Assembly (NCBI RefSeq): GCF_024449025.1 | Contig: NZ_JAHLKM010000001.1 | Span: 186,001 to 250,000, forward strand | DNA from: Natronomonas aquatica | Lineage (GTDB): Archaea; Halobacteriota; Halobacteria; Halobacteriales; Haloarculaceae | Length of the DNA: 64,000 bases | Direction: 5' to 3' | Shown here: in pieces, positions 25,211 to 33,201 of the stretch | Numbering within the stretch: position 1 is the stretch's first letter | Layout: each line of letters opens with the position of its first letter | Notes under the pieces: model-generated | What the model was told of the DNA's origin: nothing | Database searches by the model: none | Seen by the model: the letters and a program-made list of their open reading frames with translations, nothing else | Program-made: the position numbers and the translations under genes

Positions 25211-26551
25211 TCAAAGCGCTTCCTTGTAGGCCTCCAGCGTCTCCTCGACGTCGGCCTCGGTGTGGCCGTAGGAGACGAAGTTCGACTCGAACTGGTTCTG
25301 TGAGACCAAGATTCCCTGTTCGCGCATCGCGGGCCGGAACAGCCGCGCGTACCGGTCGGTCTCGGCGCGGTAGATATCGGTCCCCCGCTTGGGACAGCCC
25401 CCGTAGCGGTCGCAGTCCGGATCCTGCCGGCAGCCGTTCCGACAGGACTCCCCCTGCGGCTCCCCGTCGCACCGCGTGAAGACGAGCTTGAAAAACGAAT
25501 CCGAACCGACGACGGTGTACTCGGGGGCGTAGTCGGCGACGATCTCCGAAAGCCCCTCACGGAGCTGTCGCCCCAGCCCGTTGACGTGCTCGTAGACGTC
25601 GTTTTCGGCACAGAACCTCAGCGTCTCGAGGCCGGCGGCCATCGTCACCGGATTCCCGGAGAAGGTCCCGGCCTGGAAGACGTCGCCGGACGGCGTGAAC
25701 TGCTCGATATACTCGGTCTTGCCGCCGATCGCGCCGACCGGGAAGCCGCCGCCGATGATCTTGCCGAAGGTCGTGAGGTCGGGGTCGACGTCGAACTCGC
25801 TTTGAGCACAGCCCAGCCCGCCGACGCGGAACCCGGTGATGACCTCATCGAAGATCAAAAGCGAGCCGTGCTCATCACAGAGGTTCCGAAGCATCCCGTG
25901 GTAGCCGTCGACCGGATAGACGATGCCCATGTTCGCCTGGACCGGTTCGACGAGGACGGCGGCGATGTCCTCGCCGTGTTTCTCGAAAGCGGCCTCGGCG
26001 GCCTCGGGGTCGTTGAACGGGACCGGAACGGTGTTTTCCGCGAAGGCCTGCGGGACGCCCGGGCTCGACGGTTCCGTCCCGTCGGCGTCGCCCTCGACGA
26101 GCGTCGACTCCTGGGCGCCGTGGTAGCCGCCCTGCATGATGACGATCTTGTCCCGACCGGTGACCGCCCGCGCGAGCCGGCAGGCCGACACCGTCGCCTC
26201 CGTCCCGCTGTTGACAAACCGGATCATCTCCACCCCAGGGACGTGCCGGCAGACGAACTCGGCGTGTTCGACCTCGATTTCGCTGGGCATCCCGTACATC
26301 GGCCCTTCGGCGGCCCGAGATTGGATCGCCGCCTGCAGTTTCTCCGGCATGTCGTGGCCCAAAAGCAGGGGGCCGAGCCCCTGGATCCAATCGATGTACC
26401 GGTTGCCGTCGGCGTCGACGACGTGGCCGCCGTCGCCGTGATCGACGAAGATCGGGTACGGCTGGGGAGCCGCCCGGACCGACGAGTTGACGCCGCCGGG
26501 CATGACCGAAAGCGCCCGATCGTACAGCGACCGTGAGGCTTCGTGGTTCAT
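25211..26551 (-). CDS. hemL: Glutamate-1-semialdehyde 2,1-aminomutase
   Basis: 446 residues. PLP enzyme of C5-route tetrapyrrole synthesis. N-terminal [20 protein letters not shown] is diagnostic; K264 in [14 protein letters not shown] binds PLP; NSGTEA and DEVITGFR are present. After residue 360 an insertion carries C370, C374, C380 and C386 ([15 protein letters not shown]) that bacterial HemL lacks to my knowledge; four spaced cysteines could bind a metal. The ATG at MNHEAS is chosen, since the upstream extension is not HemL-like. hemB lies 2.9 kb away on the same strand, separated by amt. Confidence 0.95.
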   Translation of the reverse strand: MNHEASRSLYDRALSVMPGGVNSSVRAAPQPYPIFVDHGDGGHVVDADGNRYIDWIQGLGPLLLGHDMPEKLQAAIQSRAAEGPMYGMPSEIEVEHAEFVCRHVPGVEMIRFVNSGTEATVSACRLARAVTGRDKIVIMQGGYHGAQESTLVEGDADGTEPSSPGVPQAFAENTVPVPFNDPEAAEAAFEKHGEDIAAVLVEPVQANMGIVYPVDGYHGMLRNLCDEHGSLLIFDEVITGFRVGGLGCAQSEFDVDPDLTTFGKIIGGGFPVGAIGGKTEYIEQFTPSGDVFQAGTFSGNPVTMAAGLETLRFCAENDVYEHVNGLGRQLREGLSEIVADYAPEYTVVGSDSFFKLVFTRCDGEPQGESCRNGCRQDPDCDRYGGCPKRGTDIYRAETDRYARLFRPAMREQGILVSQNQFESNFVSYGHTEADVEETLEAYKEAL

Positions 26552-26736
26552 GTCCGACCGTATTCTCCCTGACGGGAAAGGCGTTATCGTCCGTCGTGGA
26601 GGATCGATCGGCGGGGGATGGTACGTTCGCATTGTTTTAGGACAGAGTATCGGACAGACAGTGAGTGTTCGGGCAGTCGATGGACATTATTGCGCCGTTC
26701 GGCCGATTTTTGATAACGAAAGACCGAGACGTATTC

Positions 26737-26754
26737 GCCGCGAGCGCTCGCGGC
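26737..26754. repeat. 18-bp perfect palindrome
   Basis: GCCGCGAGCGCTCGCGGC, identical on both strands, in the gap upstream of hemL. May be an operator for a dimeric regulator; chance is possible in GC-rich DNA. Confidence 0.4.
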
Positions 26755-26813
26755 TATCGGCACAGCACCGCAGAAAGCGAACCGGAACGGCTGGCAACCG
26801 TCGGTTCCTCCGT

Positions 26814-26833
26814 GGGGGTCCCCCCGGACCCCC
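26814..26833 (-). terminator. GC hairpin, possible terminator of amt-lrp
   Basis: GGGGGTCC-cccc-GGACCCCC, 8-bp arms with a 4-base loop, about 107 nt beyond the lrp stop. It lacks a following T-run, so termination is only a suggestion. Confidence 0.3.
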
Positions 26834-26939
26834 GTCATGTTTCTTCCGAAACGGTGGTCGGCCCGTCGGGCCGAGGCCGGGATAGTAAAAACGTATCCGC
26901 CACCCCGAAACGTTCGAGGGCCATCCCCACCCGTCCGTC

Positions 26940-27386
26940 TCACCCGTCGACGATCGGCGAGCCGCCTTCGAGTTGCACCGATCGAACGCGGTCGGTCTCG
27001 ACACGACGGATGTCGGTGTCGTCGTGGAGGCCACAGAGACAGCTCGTCATCGCCGCCTCGGTGCCGAACTTCCCGACCGCGAACACGGTGTCTGTGTCGC
27101 TCATCTGATAGACCGTGACGAACGACGGCTGCTCGCGGAGCCGGGCGGTTACCTCGTCGATCGTGCCGAGTTCGACCACGAGCCGGAAGATCACCGTCTC
27201 GTAGCCGAACTGGCTGTAGTCGATCGTCGCGGCGTATCCCTCGATCGTCCCGCGTTCCTCCAGCGCCGCCAGGCGTTTCTGGACGGCCGTCGGCGCCGCG
27301 TCGGTCGCCGCCGCGAGATCGCGGACGTCGGCGCGACCGTTTCGGCACAGCGCCGCGACGAGCTGTTCGTCCAGCGACTTCGTCAT
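26940..27386 (-). CDS. Lrp/AsnC family transcriptional regulator
   Basis: 148 residues from ATG; an in-frame GTG two codons earlier lies just after the amt stop. The N-terminal winged helix (LDEQLVAALCRNGRADVRDLAAATDAAPTAVQKRLAALEERGTI, about 5-50) is followed by an AsnC/RAM-type effector domain with VVELGTIDEVTARL and TDTVFAVGKFG. It starts within 9 nt of the ammonium transporter stop, so it is co-transcribed and may sense an amino acid such as glutamine or glutamate to control nitrogen genes, as Lrp-type proteins do in haloarchaea. Ligand is inferred. Confidence 0.85.
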   Translation of the reverse strand: MTKSLDEQLVAALCRNGRADVRDLAAATDAAPTAVQKRLAALEERGTIEGYAATIDYSQFGYETVIFRLVVELGTIDEVTARLREQPSFVTVYQMSDTDTVFAVGKFGTEAAMTSCLCGLHDDTDIRRVETDRVRSVQLEGGSPIVDG

Positions 27387-27394
27387 CGACACGG

Positions 27395-29098
27395 TCAGAC
27401 CGCGTCGGGACCGACCTCGCCGGTCCGGATTTGGTAAGCCTCCTCGACCGGGAGGACGAACACCTTACCGTCACCGGGTTCGCCGGTCTTTGCGGCGTCG
27501 CTTATCGCCTCGGCGACGTCCGCCGCGGGGATGTCGTTGACGACACACTCGACTTTGACCTTCTGATGGAGGTCGACGCTGTACTCCTCGCCGCGCCACT
27601 GGCCGGTCTTTGCGGGCTGGGATCCCCGCCCGGAGACGTTCGTGACCGTAAGCGAGGGCGCGCCGATCTCCGCGAGCCCCTCCTTGACGTCCGAGAGCTG
27701 GTCCGGGCGGATGAAGGCCATGACCAGTTTGATATCGTCTTCGGGCTGACCGCCGTCGGTCCGGATGCGGTCGTCGGACGGCTCCGTGTAGCCGCCGTCG
27801 GTCCGGATGACGTCCTCGGAGGCTTCCGGGCCGCCGTCGGTCGCCAGCGAGTCGCGACCACCGAACTCGGGGTAGGTGTCGACGCCGTGTTCGGAGACAT
27901 CGAGGCCGTCCTGCTCGTGTTCGGGGGAGACGCGGGCCTGTCCAATGGCCTTGAACACGTACCAGACGATGGCGGTCGCAGTGATCGTCCACCCGCCGAT
28001 GATAACGACGCCGACCAACTGAGCGATGAACTGGGTGGCGATCGAATCGACGGTGCCGGGCAGCGCGACGAACGGCATCAGGAGCGCACCGAGTACGCCC
28101 GCGCTACCGTGAACGGGAAAGACCGCACAGACGTCGTCGATCTTGAGCTGGTTCGAAACGAAGCTGAAAACGATCGGCAACTGTGCGCCCGCAAGGATGC
28201 CGACGACGAACGCGCCCCACCAGGTGGTCGTGTTCGGGATCGCCGTGATCGCGGCCAGTCCGGCGAGCATCCCGTTGGCGGTGTAGAGGGTGTCGACCTT
28301 GCCGGATCTGAAAAGCGAGACGGCGGCGGAGCCGACCGCGCCCATGCCCATGGCGACCGTCGTGGTCATTGCGACCTGACCGAGCGTGTTCGCACCGGCG
28401 CCGCCGGTGTCGAAGGCACCCGCAGTACCGACGTTGAACCCGTACCAGCCGAAGCAGAGCATGAGCGTTCCCAGCACCGCGAACGTCATCGAGTGGCCGG
28501 GGATGATGTTCACCGAGCCGTCGCCGTCGTACCGATCCATCCGCGGTCCTAGGATGGCCGCGGCGGTGAGTCCGGCGATTCCGCCCATACCGTGGACGAT
28601 CATCCCGCCGGCGAAGTCAGCGAACGGGGCGCCGACGAGCTGTTCGACGAGCCCGGTTTCGGGTGCCGCCCAGGTGAACGCCGTAATCATCGGGTAGATC
28701 ACGGCCGCCAGAAGGAACGTGTAGGCGATGTACGCACGGAGCTTCGCGCGTCCGGCGACGGCCCCCGAGACGATCGTCGCCGCAGTCATCGCGAAGACAG
28801 CCCCGTACAACCAGCCGACGTACCCGCCCGCGCCGGCAGCCGGCGAAAAGCCGGCGCCGCTCATCAGACTCTCGAATCCGGTGCCGATGACGAAAAACAC
28901 CGTGACACCGACCGACCACGTCAGCATGTTCTTCGTCAGCTGGTTCGCGACGTTCTTCGAGCGCACCTGCCCCGCTTCCAGCATCGCGAAGCCGGCGTGC
29001 ATGAAGAAAATGAGGAACGTCACCGTCAGGATCCACGTTTCGTTGATCGCGGCCTCCATCGCTTCGGCGCTGGCCTGCATCGGGATCGCCTCGATCAT
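27395..29098 (-). CDS. amt: Ammonium transporter fused to a P-II (GlnK) domain
   Basis: 567 residues. Residues 1-385 are an Amt channel with about 11 membrane segments, D161 near the selectivity site (PFADFAGG), and twin histidines H169 (VHGMGG) and H330 (PVHGSAG). A linker (about 390-455) has two similar units reading IRTDGG. From 456 on there is a full P-II fold: [12 protein letters not shown], the T-loop with RGEEYSVDL (Y506 at the uridylylation-like site), and [20 protein letters not shown]. Normally GlnK is a separate protein that plugs Amt; here it is tethered. GAGGTGG a few nt before the ATG may bind the ribosome. Lrp follows in the operon. Confidence 0.93.
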   Translation of the reverse strand: MIEAIPMQASAEAMEAAINETWILTVTFLIFFMHAGFAMLEAGQVRSKNVANQLTKNMLTWSVGVTVFFVIGTGFESLMSGAGFSPAAGAGGYVGWLYGAVFAMTAATIVSGAVAGRAKLRAYIAYTFLLAAVIYPMITAFTWAAPETGLVEQLVGAPFADFAGGMIVHGMGGIAGLTAAAILGPRMDRYDGDGSVNIIPGHSMTFAVLGTLMLCFGWYGFNVGTAGAFDTGGAGANTLGQVAMTTTVAMGMGAVGSAAVSLFRSGKVDTLYTANGMLAGLAAITAIPNTTTWWGAFVVGILAGAQLPIVFSFVSNQLKIDDVCAVFPVHGSAGVLGALLMPFVALPGTVDSIATQFIAQLVGVVIIGGWTITATAIVWYVFKAIGQARVSPEHEQDGLDVSEHGVDTYPEFGGRDSLATDGGPEASEDVIRTDGGYTEPSDDRIRTDGGQPEDDIKLVMAFIRPDQLSDVKEGLAEIGAPSLTVTNVSGRGSQPAKTGQWRGEEYSVDLHQKVKVECVVNDIPAADVAEAISDAAKTGEPGDGKVFVLPVEEAYQIRTGEVGPDAV

Positions 29099-29161
29099 CT
29101 TTCCACCTCGGTTACACTACCGCAAGTATTTTCATGAACGTCCATACTTTCGAGTTTTTCC

Positions 29162-29175
29162 GCTACGTTCGTAGC
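29162..29175. repeat. Inverted repeat in the amt leader
   Basis: GCTACG-tt-CGTAGC, just downstream of the position expected for the amt transcription start. Could be an operator or a leader hairpin. Confidence 0.35.
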
Positions 29176-29207
29176 TTGCATTACGTGATATCCTCATGGA
29201 ACAGACC

Positions 29208-29215
29208 TATATAAA
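29208..29215 (-). promoter_or_regulatory. TATA box for amt
   Basis: TTTATATA on the minus strand, about 110 nt from the ATG, implying an untranslated leader of roughly 85 nt. This is unusual here, as most starts in the window look leaderless. Confidence 0.5.
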
Positions 29216-29294
29216 TCTTGGAGTTTACATTGGCGTTTTTCTTACTTCCTAAGTGAACGACCGTCTGATATAGGGGATAATAATAGCAATATAA

Positions 29295-29309
29295 GGACGT
29301 AAACCGTCC
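29295..29309. repeat. Short inverted repeat upstream of amt
   Basis: GGACG-taaac-CGTCC, 80-95 bp upstream of the amt TATA box. Confidence 0.3.
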
Positions 29310-29313
29310 GGAA

Positions 29314-29335
29314 ATAGACAGACTATACAGTCTAT
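29314..29335. repeat. Palindromic element upstream of amt
   Basis: ATAGAC and GTCTAT at the ends with AGACT/AGTCT nested inside; alternative pairings are possible. Candidate regulator site. Confidence 0.3.
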
Positions 29336-29429
29336 TCTTGGACGTTTGTTACCCCAGAACGGAGCATTCCCGACCGTTCGGCCGGGAGTTCGGCTCGCGC
29401 GCGGTCGACGGTCGGCGATCGGAGCCGAA

Positions 29430-30410
29430 CTAGAGCCTGTCGGCGATGTCCTCGGCGAAGTACGTCAAGATTAGATCCGCACCGGCCCGTTTGATCGACA
29501 GAAGCGACTCGTAGGCGGCCTCCTCGAGCGAGAGCCACCCGTTCCCGGCGGCAGCCTGCAGCATCGCGTACTCCCCGGAGACGTTGTAGGCGGCGATCGG
29601 GTGATCGAACTCCGCCCGAAGCGTCGAGACGATATCGAGATACGCCAGGGCAGGTTTGACGATCAACACGTCGGCGCCCTGCTCGACGTCGAGGCGGACC
29701 TCCCGGACCGCCTCCCGGGCGTTGGCGGGATCCATCTGGTAGTGGCGGCGGTCGCCGAACGCCGGCGCCCCGTCGGCAGCGTCGCGGAAAGGCCCATAAA
29801 AGGCCGAATTGTACTTCGCCGCGTAGGACATGATCGATCGGTCCTCGTAGCCGGCCCCGTCGAGGGCGTCCCGGATCGCGCCGACCATCCCGTCTATCAT
29901 GCCCGAGGGGGCGAGCATGTCGGCCCCGGCGTCGGCGTGGGAGACGGCGATCCGCCGAAGTCGATCCAGCGTCGCGTCGTTGCGGACGGTCAGCTCCGGA
30001 TCCGTCGCCGCGTTCTCCTCGACGATCCCACAGTGGCCGTGGTCGGTGTACTCACAGAGACAGACGTCGGTCGCGACGTAGACGTCCGTCTCGGCAGTGA
30101 TCCGGCGGACCGCCCGCTGGACGGCGCCGTCCTCGGCCCATGCACGGCTCCCCTCGGCGTCCTTCGACTCGGGGATCCCGAACACCATCACGGCCTCGAC
30201 GCCGGTGTCGGTGATCTCGCGGACGCGGGCGACGCTTTCCTCGACCGGTACGCGTTCGTGGCGAGGCATCGATTCGATTTCGGCCCGTTCGTCGGCGGTC
30301 GCGTCGATGAAGATCGGCGCGATGAGATCGTCCGCACGCACGTCGGTCTCGCTGACCAGCCCGCGGACGCCGTCGGTTCGGAGGCGTCTGGGGCGCTCGG
30401 TGAGATCCAT
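29430..30410 (-). CDS. hemB: Porphobilinogen synthase (delta-aminolevulinate dehydratase)
   Basis: 326 residues. Zinc-type active site with C117, C119 and C127 (DVCLCEYTDHGHC), Schiff-base lysines K199 (SYAAKYNSAFYGP) and K252 (IVKPALAYLD), and the MIDGMV, YQMDPAN motifs. Joins two aminolevulinates in tetrapyrrole synthesis, giving heme and cobalamin precursors; the window also codes for a B12-dependent glutamate mutase. The stop lies about 330 nt from the amt start on the same strand, so hemB transcription could run toward amt. Divergent from the MGMT-like gene. Confidence 0.96.
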   Translation of the reverse strand: MDLTERPRRLRTDGVRGLVSETDVRADDLIAPIFIDATADERAEIESMPRHERVPVEESVARVREITDTGVEAVMVFGIPESKDAEGSRAWAEDGAVQRAVRRITAETDVYVATDVCLCEYTDHGHCGIVEENAATDPELTVRNDATLDRLRRIAVSHADAGADMLAPSGMIDGMVGAIRDALDGAGYEDRSIMSYAAKYNSAFYGPFRDAADGAPAFGDRRHYQMDPANAREAVREVRLDVEQGADVLIVKPALAYLDIVSTLRAEFDHPIAAYNVSGEYAMLQAAAGNGWLSLEEAAYESLLSIKRAGADLILTYFAEDIADRL

Positions 30411-30528
30411 ACCGGACGTGAGACATCGTCGCCAAAAGACCCGTCGCTGTCGATCCGCCCATGTTATTGACCCACACGAACGGCAGGGGATGCCGTATCT
30501 TCAAGCCGCCGCCCGCCGAAGGACCGGC

Positions 30529-30996
30529 ATGAACGCCCAGCCCGAAGCGGGGATCTACGCCCGCGAGTCGTCGTATCTGGAGCGGTACGTCCAGTTCGGT
30601 GCCGCCGGCGGTCGCGTCCTGTCGGTTTCGTTCCCAGAGACGGCCGACCCGGAGGCGGGGACGGACCACCCACTCCTGGACCGGATGGACGCGTACCTCG
30701 AAGGAACGGCAGAGGACTTCGAGGACGTCGACGTCGCGATGACGATGCCGACCGACCGCCGGGAGATCCTTGAAACCCTCCGGACCGTCCCGTACGGCGA
30801 AGAGATCACCGTCGAGGCGCTCACGCGGATGACGGCCGGTCTCGACCCCGAGACGGAGGCCGATCGCCGCCTGGTTCGGACGGCGCTCTCGGAGAACTCC
30901 GCGCCGCTTTTCATTCCCGACCACCGGGTCACCGACGGACCGAGCGCCGCGCCGCCGTCCGTCGAGGTCCGGCTCCGGTCCATCGAGGGGCTCTGA
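30529..30996 (+). CDS. MGMT-like (alkyltransferase-like) protein lacking the acceptor cysteine
   Basis: 155 residues. The C-terminal half resembles the DNA-binding domain of O6-methylguanine methyltransferases: LETLRTVPYGEEITVEALTRMTAG matches the helix-turn-helix segment and PLFIPDHRVTDG aligns with the PCHRV motif. The methyl-accepting cysteine is D131, so it cannot act as a suicide alkyltransferase. Bacterial/fungal alkyltransferase-like proteins have tryptophan here and flag lesions for repair. The glycine-tyrosine-x-x-glycine stretch after the motif is also lost, so even lesion binding is uncertain. Start chosen at the ATG preceding NAQPEAG. Confidence 0.75.
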   Translation: MNAQPEAGIYARESSYLERYVQFGAAGGRVLSVSFPETADPEAGTDHPLLDRMDAYLEGTAEDFEDVDVAMTMPTDRREILETLRTVPYGEEITVEALTRMTAGLDPETEADRRLVRTALSENSAPLFIPDHRVTDGPSAAPPSVEVRLRSIEGL

Positions 30997-31014
30997 GGCC
31001 GGGACGGGACGGCG

Positions 31015-32106
31015 CTATCGACCTCCTAGCGCGAACTCGACCACGTAGCCGAGGAACTCCTCGGTGTCGGCGACGTTGTGGTTCGTCTCGGAGAGGAACC
31101 GGACGTTCCCGACCGCCATGACGTTCCCGTCCTCGACCGCGACGGGGTAGGTGTCGGCGGACCCGCCGTCGGAGAGTTCCGTCGTCCCCGGCGTCCGGAG
31201 GAGTACCGTCGCGTCCTCCGACTCGACGCGGGTCGCGGTCGGGAGAACGACGCGGTCGAGTTCCAGTTCCGAGGCCGCCGCGGTCGGTTCCGCGAACACG
31301 TGCCGGTACGTGGCGTCGTGGTCGGCCGTATCGTAGAGATAGCGGTTCCCGAAGACGATACCGTACTCGCCCGCGACCGTCCGCATGTCGGTCTGGACCG
31401 TCTGCAGGGACGTCCCGAGTACGGCCCTCGCGACCTCGATACGGTCGGGGCTCCCGAGGAGGATCAGCCGGCCGCCGTCGTCGGTGAACTCCCTGATCGC
31501 CTCTACCTCTTCCTCGTCGAACCCGGAGCGGGGTGCGACGAGGACGTACGCGTCGGCGTCGGCCAGCGCATCCTCGAGGTCCTCGGCGTCGCTATCGGCG
31601 TCGGGGCCGCCGTTCCGGAAGCGAACCTTGTGGCCGGCCGTCGTCGTCGCGGCGACGAACGGTCTGATGTCGGCCTGTTCGAACGCTCCCGTCTGCTCTA
31701 TCAGGACCGTGCGTCGATCGGCGCCGCCGCCGACGGTGAGGTTCGACGGGACGGTCACGTCCCCCTCGGCGGCGGTTCGATCGACACGGACGTCGTTCAC
31801 GAACGGGTCCGGCGGCTCGGTAGGATCGGGGGCATCCTCGATCGATTGTGTCGTCGGGCCCGGGGGAACGACGGCGCCGGCGATCGCCGCGACGGCGAGA
31901 ACGCCGAACACGATCACGACACCGACGACGAGACGACTGCGCACGTCGGGAGCCGTATCGTCGGGTCCGTCCGTGGGTTCGTCGGCACCGTCCGGGGGGC
32001 CCGGTTCGGCGGGAGTCCCCGTTCCGGCGTTCCGGTCGCGATCGATCGCCGTAGCGTCCGAGGGTTCCGCTTCGTCGGCGGTGTCCTCCGGCGGCCCGTC
32101 ACTCAT
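31015..32106 (-). CDS. Membrane-anchored DUF4350-like protein
   Basis: 363 residues. A Pro/Asp/Glu-rich cytosolic N-terminus (about 1-50) is followed by one membrane helix (VVGVVIVFGVLAVAAIAGAV) and an extracytoplasmic alpha/beta domain with VLIEQTGAFEQADIRPFVAA, ADAYVLVAPRSGFDEEEVEAIREFTDDGGRLILLG and a C-terminal GNVRFL. The layout fits DUF4350/GATase-like putative sugar- or peptide-binding domains; function unknown. Its ATG overlaps the end of the sppA-like gene by eight bases (ATGAGTGA), so the two are coupled. Confidence 0.72.
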   Translation of the reverse strand: MSDGPPEDTADEAEPSDATAIDRDRNAGTGTPAEPGPPDGADEPTDGPDDTAPDVRSRLVVGVVIVFGVLAVAAIAGAVVPPGPTTQSIEDAPDPTEPPDPFVNDVRVDRTAAEGDVTVPSNLTVGGGADRRTVLIEQTGAFEQADIRPFVAATTTAGHKVRFRNGGPDADSDAEDLEDALADADAYVLVAPRSGFDEEEVEAIREFTDDGGRLILLGSPDRIEVARAVLGTSLQTVQTDMRTVAGEYGIVFGNRYLYDTADHDATYRHVFAEPTAAASELELDRVVLPTATRVESEDATVLLRTPGTTELSDGGSADTYPVAVEDGNVMAVGNVRFLSETNHNVADTEEFLGYVVEFALGGR

Positions 32107-33112
32107 CGGTCTCACCCCCCGCCGACCGCCCGTCGGTTCCGTCGGTCGTCGGCTCCGGCTTCGACTCGTCGCGGACCGCCGTATCCGCCGGTACCGCGTA
32201 TTCCGCGGGGATCGCGAGGTAGTTCCCCGCCCCCGTGCCCGGCGTTCCCTGTCCCGTGAGATACGACGGCGAGACGAGCTCTTTGTCGGGCGTGTCGGCG
32301 GCGACGTAGTTGGCCTGGGCGACGAACCGGACGGTGCCCTCACCCCGCAGGACGGTGACGGCGTACTCCTCGAGCCCGGCCAGCTCGGCGGCCCTCGTGA
32401 TCGCGCGCTTTCGCCCGCCGATCCGGTCGACGAGCCCGAGTTCGTTCGCCCGCGTCCCCGTATAGGAGTTCGCCTCCGTGAGTTCGCTCTGTGCGAGTTC
32501 GAGTTCCTCGCCGCGGTGTTCGTAGATGGCGTTCGCGAAGGCGTTGCCGATCTCCGCCCGCTGGTAGGCGAACTCCCGGGTGTCGTCCGGGGCGGCCTTC
32601 GAGGGTCCGGTCGTCAGGATGATGTCGTTCGGTTCGACGTCCGGCGGCATCGGGACGATAACGCCGACGCTCCCGACGCTGGAGGCCGGCTTCGCGTATA
32701 TCTCGTCGCTCGGGGCGGCGGCGTAGTACGCCCCGGACAGCGCGCCGGCGTCGACGGCCGCGACGACGGGCATCTCCTCTGCGGTCCGGCTGACGCTGAG
32801 ATAGAGCTCCTCGCTGGCCGCCGCGCTTCCCCCGCCGCTGTTCAAAAGCAGGACGACCGCCTCGATGTCGGGATCGTCTCGCGCCCGCGAGAGCTGTGCG
32901 GTTATCCGCTGTTCGTTCGGGCCGTCGATCGTGCCAGCCACCGGGACGACAGCGACCTCTGTGGGTTCCGAGGGGGCGGCGAAGAACACGACAGGGGCGA
33001 GAGACAGCCCGACGACGAGCGCGACGACGACGACGAGTACGTACGACCGAGCGAGACGGCGGAGAAACGCGTCGGCGGTGTCGACGGCGCCGACAAGTCG
33101 GTTGGAAGCCAT
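32099..33112 (-). CDS. sppA: S49 family peptidase (SppA-like signal peptide peptidase)
   Basis: 337 residues with one N-terminal membrane helix (about 25-46) that places the catalytic domain outside. NSGGGSAAASEELY (91-104) and the nucleophile S126 in GALSGAYYAA followed by SSVGSVGVI give the S49 core; K172 in TTGPSKAAPDD matches the general-base lysine. The C-terminal 60 residues are polar and acidic. It probably degrades signal peptides or other membrane peptides. First gene of a two-gene operon with the DUF4350-like protein. Confidence 0.88.
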   Translation of the reverse strand: MASNRLVGAVDTADAFLRRLARSYVLVVVVALVVGLSLAPVVFFAAPSEPTEVAVVPVAGTIDGPNEQRITAQLSRARDDPDIEAVVLLLNSGGGSAAASEELYLSVSRTAEEMPVVAAVDAGALSGAYYAAAPSDEIYAKPASSVGSVGVIVPMPPDVEPNDIILTTGPSKAAPDDTREFAYQRAEIGNAFANAIYEHRGEELELAQSELTEANSYTGTRANELGLVDRIGGRKRAITRAAELAGLEEYAVTVLRGEGTVRFVAQANYVAADTPDKELVSPSYLTGQGTPGTGAGNYLAIPAEYAVPADTAVRDESKPEPTTDGTDGRSAGGETDE

Positions 33113-33201
33113 ATGACACCACGTATCATTCGCCGATCCTCAAATAACGACCGGATGCGGCCCGTATTGTGACGAGGAGGGAGACGAGTGACCGAGAGAC
33201 G

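Larger units (their letters stand above)
26552..26939. other. Intergenic region between hemL and lrp
   Basis: No convincing coding sequence: the open frames here are short, not acidic and differ in every frame. Two structures stand out, an 18-bp perfect palindrome and a GGGGGTCC/GGACCCCC hairpin. No clear TATA box for hemL was found on the minus strand. Confidence 0.5.
29099..29429. other. Amt upstream regulatory region
   Basis: 331 bp, A+T-rich, without a gene. It holds a minus-strand TATA box and three short inverted repeats listed separately. No ORF of interest. Confidence 0.55.

Noticed and set aside
26665-27108. 147-codon plus-strand ORF in the hemL-lrp gap
   Set aside because: Overlaps lrp in antisense and has Ser/Arg/Pro-rich, non-acidic composition unlike real genes here.
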